Positions 59,182 to 64,000 of a stretch of DNA of 64,000 bases are shown in pieces. The position numbers and the translations under genes are program-made. The notes beneath the pieces were generated by a model. It saw nothing but the letters and a program-made list of their open reading frames with translations. It was not told where the DNA came from and did no database searches. Source of the stretch: Denticeps clupeoides (Eukaryota > Chordata > Actinopteri > Clupeiformes > Denticipitidae); contig NC_041708.1 of the NCBI RefSeq assembly GCF_900700375.1, positions 36,264,400-36,328,399 on the forward strand. Direction: 5' to 3'. Position 1 is the first letter of the stretch, and every line of letters starts with the position of its first letter.

Positions 59182-61498
59182 ATGGAGCATCACCACAGAG
59201 CAGCAAGAATCATTCAAAGGTGCTGGAGGAGATATGTGGTTGGTGTCCCTGTTCTCTTTTTTTTATAAGTTCTTGTCATGAATGAAAAAAGTGGACTTGG
59301 GTGAACTAACAGATTACAGCATCCTTGCCTATGGTGTTAGCACACTCAAGTGTTCAAGTACTTCAAGAGCCTTGTCACCTTCCATAAGATGGGAGACCCA
59401 CGGCTTCTTCTGAAAAACATCAACCCCAGAGAGGTAATTTATAGAAGCCTAAATACGTAAAGCATATTAACAATCTACAGGGTGGGCCATTTATATGGAT
59501 ACACCTTAATAAAATGGGAATGGTTGGTGATATTAACGTCCTGTTTGTGGCACATTAGTATATGTGAGGGGGCAATCTTTTCAAGATGGGTGGTGACCAT
59601 AGTGGCCATTTTGAAGTCGGTCATCTTGGATCCAACTTTTGTTTTTTCAATAGGAAGAGGGTCATGTGACATATTGGTAATTTCACAAGAAAAAACAATG
59701 GTGTTTTAACTTGGTTTTAACATAACTTTATTCTTTCATGAGTTATTTACAAGTTTCTGACCACTTATAAAATGTGTTTAATGTCACCAACCATTCCCAT
59801 TTTATTAAGGTGTATCCATATAAATGGCCCACCCTGTACTTGCACATTACAACGTGCTTGGCTAGTAAATATACTGTACTGCATAATTCCTGAATACAAT
59901 ATATTTATAATATAGCATATTCTACAATATAACTTCTACAATATAAGTTACTTTAAATGGCATTGGACATTGGAGTAAAAATGTTAGTTATGACTGAATT
60001 GTGTTTTACAGACTGAAATCATGGATGCAGCATCAGGAATTTACGTTCGTTTCAGATTGGGTGGAGTAAGTACAGTACAATGTGACCGTCAAGTTGTTCT
60101 CTGGAAGTAGGAATTTAAATCCTACTGTAATCTTCATGTCTTTAACATAGGTCTCGTTTCCACCAAACATTTATTACAAGATCTTCACTCACCGGCCAGT
60201 TGTGGATTTAGGTGCCAGCAGCCCAAGAGACTACGCACACGAGGCAACAAAGCTTCCTGTTCCTGGGCAGGTTCACGGCCACTGCCCTGTTGCTTGGGAT
60301 GACCGTTCTGGCTGGTATCAGCGTGTGGAGAATAATGGCTGGAGACTGTTGGCAGGGAGGGTGTGTACTGACTTTATAAGAATAATTTGTGTTCAAACAG
60401 AAACTATATTTAGAGTGATAATTGATAATAAGAGTTGAACATAATATATTGGGATATATATATTTTATAATATATTTTATTTTGCTGGGGAATAAAAAAA
60501 GTCTTTTGGTTTGATTTTTGAATTACTCTACCAGATGTCCCTGTTAGGAGATCCAATCATTCAGGAGACCAATGGCAAGAGATTTGAGTTCAATTATGCC
60601 ACGGTGCAGAGGCGTCAAGATGTTGAGAGGAAAAAGAAACAGAGAAAGCTGGCATGGTTAAAGAAAATGTAATTATGCTGAATCTCTTTACAGTTACAGA
60701 GTGGTCATACAAAATGCATTTACTAATGTGCGTGCATTGTGCAATGAATTAAACTTAAGAAAGAACATATAATTCACCGTCACTTTACTTAACTGCAGGT
60801 ATGAGGAAGGGATCTTGCATTCCGCGAGACCGCGAGAGAAGTCTGCCCATGGCATGATGAATACAGTCGAGCAAGAAGGGCCCAATCACAATGCAGAGTG
60901 GGAAGAAGAAGAGTTGCTGAAGTGGACCACTGCTCTAGACTTTGATGAGTAATGGCATCTGCATAGAAAAAAACTCACAAGTGTTCATATGTTTATATGT
61001 CAGTAAAAATGTTTTCAGTGCTTATTATTATTATTAGAGTTCATGTTCAAGTTCAAGACTTATTTTTGACTACAAACCCAGACCTCACTGCACGTGCATG
61101 TATTTGTAAAGAATTGAAAACAAGACATTTCACACCAATAACTATCTTATAGACATGAATGTTCATTTCAGCTTTTGACTTCACATGTAAGCAAATGTGT
61201 GTTTCTAAATTTCAGGTATGTAAATAGATGGAAGGATTTGGGGACCAGCCATTCCTCAGATTTCTTCACAGGTATCTTGTATGACAATATCGTTCTTCCT
61301 CCTTTTTACAGTTTCGTATTTTCATCTATGTCATAGCAGCCTCTGCTGGTCATTCCGACAGTTTGAAGTGTACGTCTATGTGTGATTCTTCATTAACCCA
61401 CTCATTCTGCTTTAGATAAGGTTCTGGACTTATCCAAGCACAGCCCTTGTGAGTCTTCCCAACCGAGTCACGTCCAGGACATCCAATCTGTCACTTGA
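59182..61498 (+). CDS. mfi: MFI / C11orf65 homologue (mitochondrial fission factor interactor)
   Basis: IQ-motif protein; the mammalian homologue is reported to bind MFF and limit Drp1-driven mitochondrial fission. Eight exons in phase: 59182-59238, 59341-59433, 60012-60065, 60151-60360, 60535-60668, 60799-60948, 61216-61271, 61416-61498. The product is 278 residues (human about 313). The N-terminal IQ-like helix is AARIIQRCWRRYV. The core contains VFKYFKSLV, GIYVRFRLGG, FPPNIYYKIFTHRPVVDL and SGWYQRVENNGWR. A basic coiled stretch RRQDVERKKKQRKLAWLKKM is followed by WTTALDFDEYVNRWKDLG. These align in order with recalled human C11orf65. The N terminus is shorter than human, so an upstream start or non-coding exon may be missed. 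Intron 2 carries a complete MITE. ndufb4 follows in the same direction 365 bases after the stop. Confidence 0.93.
59478..59836. mobile_element. Tc1/mariner-type MITE in an mfi intron
   Basis: A 359-base element starting cagggtgggccatttatatg and ending in its exact inverse, catataaatggcccaccctg. The inverted repeats are about 50 bases and extend through taataaaatgggaatggttg. It is flanked by TA on both sides (59476-59477 and 59837-59838), the Tc1/mariner target duplication. There is no transposase. Near-identical ends suggest a fairly recent insertion. Longer transposase-bearing relatives with the same ends are remembered from vertebrate genomes; the superfamily call is inference. Confidence 0.9.
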
Positions 61499-61769
61499 AT
61501 CAGCATGTTCCACACGTAATCCAAATTCTCCATGTCTCATGATTAAATTGTGAGCCCAATGAACATATAAACATGTTTACGTCATTCTTATTTCTTATGA
61601 CTAGCTGCATGAAAATGTATTACAGCATATTATGTATGAAAATGGATATCACACTTCATCTATGTATGAGGGATATGCAGCTGTCCCTGTTCTCAGACGA
61701 GTTTACGAATATGCTTATTCTACTGAGGCATTTCTGTACAAACTACAATTAGACATCAGGGAAGGCGTG

Positions 61770-61862
61770 GTCAGCGGTGACGCGGAACGTACGTCATAAA
61801 ACCACGTGGTCAAGCGGCCAATCACGGCAGCTGTTGTGTTTTTTTGCGGCCGGAGTGCCATC
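61770..61862 (+). promoter_or_regulatory. ndufb4 promoter
   Basis: A compact promoter directly upstream of the ndufb4 ATG. It has a CRE-like tacgtca at 61790-61796, an E-box cacgtg at 61803-61808 and a CCAAT box at 61818-61822. A ccatcatggcg YY1-like element spans the start codon (about 61858-61868). This arrangement is typical of nuclear-encoded respiratory genes. Confidence 0.6.
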
Positions 61863-62858
61863 ATGGCGACGTACCAAGCGGCACCCTTGGCCACCCGGCC
61901 CAAAACGTTAGAGACCGCCGAGTACTACAACCTCTCACCGGAGTACCGACGCGCGGAGGAGCAGCGGGCGGCACTGCGGTGCCAGCTGAAGAGACAGTAT
62001 CAGCTGCAGCTCAACAACCCGCACCGGAAGGAGCTAATCGTGAGTGCCTTAGCATGTGGGCTAACGCTCGACGGCGACGCGTTGGCTGGCTCGGTGTCCG
62101 GCGTTTCCAGGCCCGCCCGTGTCAACTCCGTCGCTTACCGGCGAGGCGAGTAGCCTCGTCTCGCCCCCTCTCGACGTTGCGGGCCGCTTCTGCGGGCTTT
62201 GTGTGAACTCCGGAGGCTGATATCTGGCTGGTTTGTTGTGGGTGACCTTGGGCCAGGACCGGTGGTTAGCAGCTGACCCAACATTTTATTTTTACACCAT
62301 TTACCAGACGCCCTTATCCAGAGCGACTTACAATCAGTAGTTACAGGGACAGGGTCCCCCCTGGAGACGCTCAGGGACACAATGGTAGTAAGTGGGATTT
62401 GAACCTGGGTCTTCTGGTTCATAGGCAGTGAGTTACCCACTAGGCCACTACCAGCCTTGGTGGAGTTATAAAATTGGTGAACAACAGTCAATTCAAATGC
62501 AGATATCGGTGTCTGGTTCCGATACCACCAACGCGAGCTTTTTCCTCCCCGTGCGTTGCAGGAAGACCCTGCTCTGACTCGCTGGACCTCTGCACGGACC
62601 AATATCTACTCCAACTTCAGAGCTACGGGGAAGACCTCTCTCCTCGGGGGACTTTTCGGTCTGCTGCCGCTCTTCGTGCTGTATGGCGTGTTTAAAACTG
62701 ACAGGGTAAGGCTCCTCTCTGTCTCTCTTTCTTTCTCTCTATTTCTCTTAATGTTTGGAAGCAATGGCTTATAATTTGCTTTCTGTGGTCTTCAGGACAA
62801 GAGGGAGGAGAAATTCAAGGCAGGAACCTATGTTCGTCCATACAGGCTCTCTTACTAA
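61863..62858 (+). CDS. ndufb4: NADH:ubiquinone oxidoreductase subunit B4
   Basis: Accessory single-pass subunit of respiratory complex I in the mitochondrial inner membrane. Three exons, all in phase 0: 61863-62039, 62562-62705, 62796-62858, giving 127 residues (human 129). Conserved blocks are [57 protein letters not shown], the TM segment [20 protein letters not shown] and the end RPYRLSY. No cleavable presequence is seen, as expected for this subunit. Intron 1 carries an inverted SINE-B. The polyA signal AATAAA is at 62908-62913. The convergent neighbour is hgd, the same pairing as on human 3q13. Confidence 0.97.
62283..62461 (-). repeat. SINE-B copy in ndufb4 intron 1
   Basis: Inverted copy from ttacaccatttaccagacgc to gttacccactaggccactac. 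The segment between the middle and the B box is slightly shortened. Confidence 0.85.
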
Positions 62859-63064
62859 TGTCTCATTCGATCTAATGTTCTTTTTGCTGTCTAAAACCTA
62901 CTGTCAGAATAAACTTTCTTCATTGTAGAATAATCTGAGACGTTGTCATTATTCAATTCAAATTTTTATGGCACATATTCTCTCTGCATACCTGTGCAAC
63001 ATAGAATTGGGTCTGAATAAACACAAACATTAGGATTCCTCCTTTTATGCATATATATCATTTT

Positions 63065-63120
63065 TTACATTTACATTTAATGCATTTGGCAGACGCCCTT
63101 ATCCAGAGCGACTTACAACG
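63065..63120 (-). repeat. SINE-B tail only, inverted
   Basis: acatttacatttaatgcatt then tggcagacgcccttatccag and agcgacttacaa: the 3' tail of SINE-B, without head or middle. It is either a severely truncated SINE or the end of its partner LINE, which in fish shares this tail. Confidence 0.75.
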
Positions 63121-63287
63121 TGCTTTCAAGTTACCATTGTTTCGTATGAAATTGTATGAAAAGTACATAAATGAGCTTTTGGTCCGTGCAATCACAATTC
63201 CTAAACATTAATTTCCATTAAATCCTTAACCCATAATACTGTGTTTTACTCCTGATCCTGCGTTTACTCCCTGTCATGCTGTATAAT

Positions 63288-63940
63288 CTACTTGCTTGCA
63301 GGCTTCCATTTAGGATTAAAATGACTGCGGAGAGGCTCCCAGCATTTGTAGTACTCTTTGTCCACACGATTGCAGGTGTCCAGTCCCCACTTGGTGACAG
63401 CCATGCTGAAGGATGACTCAAACATGAAAGCCTGCACAAATGGAATAGTGTTATAGTGACACATAAAAATGAAACAATTCAGAACTGCTGAGATTGAGCG
63501 TACCATGGTGCCCTCAGCAACCCTCTCAGGTTTGAGCGTGGCTGTGCTGTTCTTTTCAAAACAGTCTACATCAGGCCCATGAGGGGTCATTATGCTGTGG
63601 AGACTGGCTCCTCCAGGCTGGAAGCCTTCCTCCTTAGCCTCGTAGTGACCCTTTATTAGGCCCATGAACTCACTCATGCAGTTCCCTGTAAAATGGACAG
63701 GGGGAGCTCTAACACAATATTGGATACAACACGGAACATTTCAAATAGAAAAAGACCAGTTGGTCCCGTCAACATTTACTTAAATAAAGCTGGGTTAAAG
63801 GTCACACTCTTACTGTGGTAGTATGGGGGGCGGAAAGTGTGGTCAGCCACACCCCACCGTGGGGGAAAGATCACAAAGTCTGCAATGGCAACACCTGGGC
63901 GTGTGGATTTGGCTGTCAGCACAGTGAAGATAGATGGATC
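63288..63940 (-). CDS. hgd: Homogentisate 1,2-dioxygenase, C-terminal exons (partial)
   Basis: Fe(II) dioxygenase of tyrosine catabolism that opens homogentisate to maleylacetoacetate. The last three exons are seen: 63940-63814, 63685-63504 and 63431-63288; the rest lies right of the window. They join in phase. All three iron ligands known from human HGD (His335, Glu341, His371) are recognisable, as RPPYYH, CMSEFMG and MTPHGPD. Other conserved blocks are [45 protein letters not shown] and [12 protein letters not shown]. The C terminus ends NPKWKPASK. The gene converges on ndufb4 as in human. It appears intact as far as visible. Confidence 0.96.
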
Positions 63941-64000
63941 CTATAAAGGTAAAATTGTGAATTTCAACCATATTACAGTGGTTGACAGGACAGCTATGAC

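Overview
This is a gene-rich stretch of a ray-finned (teleost) fish nuclear genome. The evidence is multi-exon genes with canonical GT-AG introns, fish-type tRNA-derived SINEs with an aaatgtaaatg tail, Tc1/mariner relics, long (CA)n tracts and CpG-rich vertebrate promoters. A member of the otocephalan/clupeoid side of teleosts is a guess only. No prokaryotic, CRISPR or viral feature was found.

Layout. 1-1.3 kb: untranslated or intergenic sequence. 2.28-8.52 kb (+): bclaf3, a nuclear RS-rich protein. 9.62-12.76 kb (-): a secreted lipase H/I-type phospholipase A1. 16.46-19.07 kb (-): a stomatin-family membrane protein. 20.41-30.60 kb (+): an ABCC13-like protein. 30.76-31.68 kb: a Tc1 relic split by an inverted SINE pair. 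32.48-33.35 kb (+): C-type lysozyme. 35.61-40.09 kb (-): chondrolectin. 40.1-50 kb: gene-poor. 52.99-56.35 kb (+): a giant Ser-rich exon, best read as the last exon of exph5. 59.18-61.50 kb (+): mfi/C11orf65. 61.86-62.86 kb (+): ndufb4. 63.29-64.0 kb (-): the last three exons of hgd, which continues past the right edge. I assembled nine gene models by hand. All but exph5 close in frame at every junction, within the limits of the window for hgd.

The genes do not form one pathway. They are pieces of old vertebrate neighbourhoods: LIPI, ABCC13 and CHODL share human 21q; EXPH5 and C11orf65 share 11q22; NDUFB4 and HGD are neighbours on 3q13. The joins between these blocks fall in the repeat-bearing intergenic parts.

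The most striking object is the ABCC13-like gene. Its 23 exons read through in one frame to 1008 residues, with canonical splice sites. It has no N-terminal TMD0. NBD1 is cut out after its first strand. In NBD2 the Walker A loop is rewritten, the Walker B Asp is changed and the switch His is lost, although the LSxGQ-type signature and the flanking scaffold remain. Read at face value it is a two-TMD membrane protein with one ATPase-dead nucleotide-binding-like tail: an intact-looking pseudo-transporter rather than a shredded pseudogene. Secondary points are a possible exph5 without a visible Rab-binding module, a 265-bp direct duplication in the 45-47 kb region, and SINE pairs nested in a transposon end.
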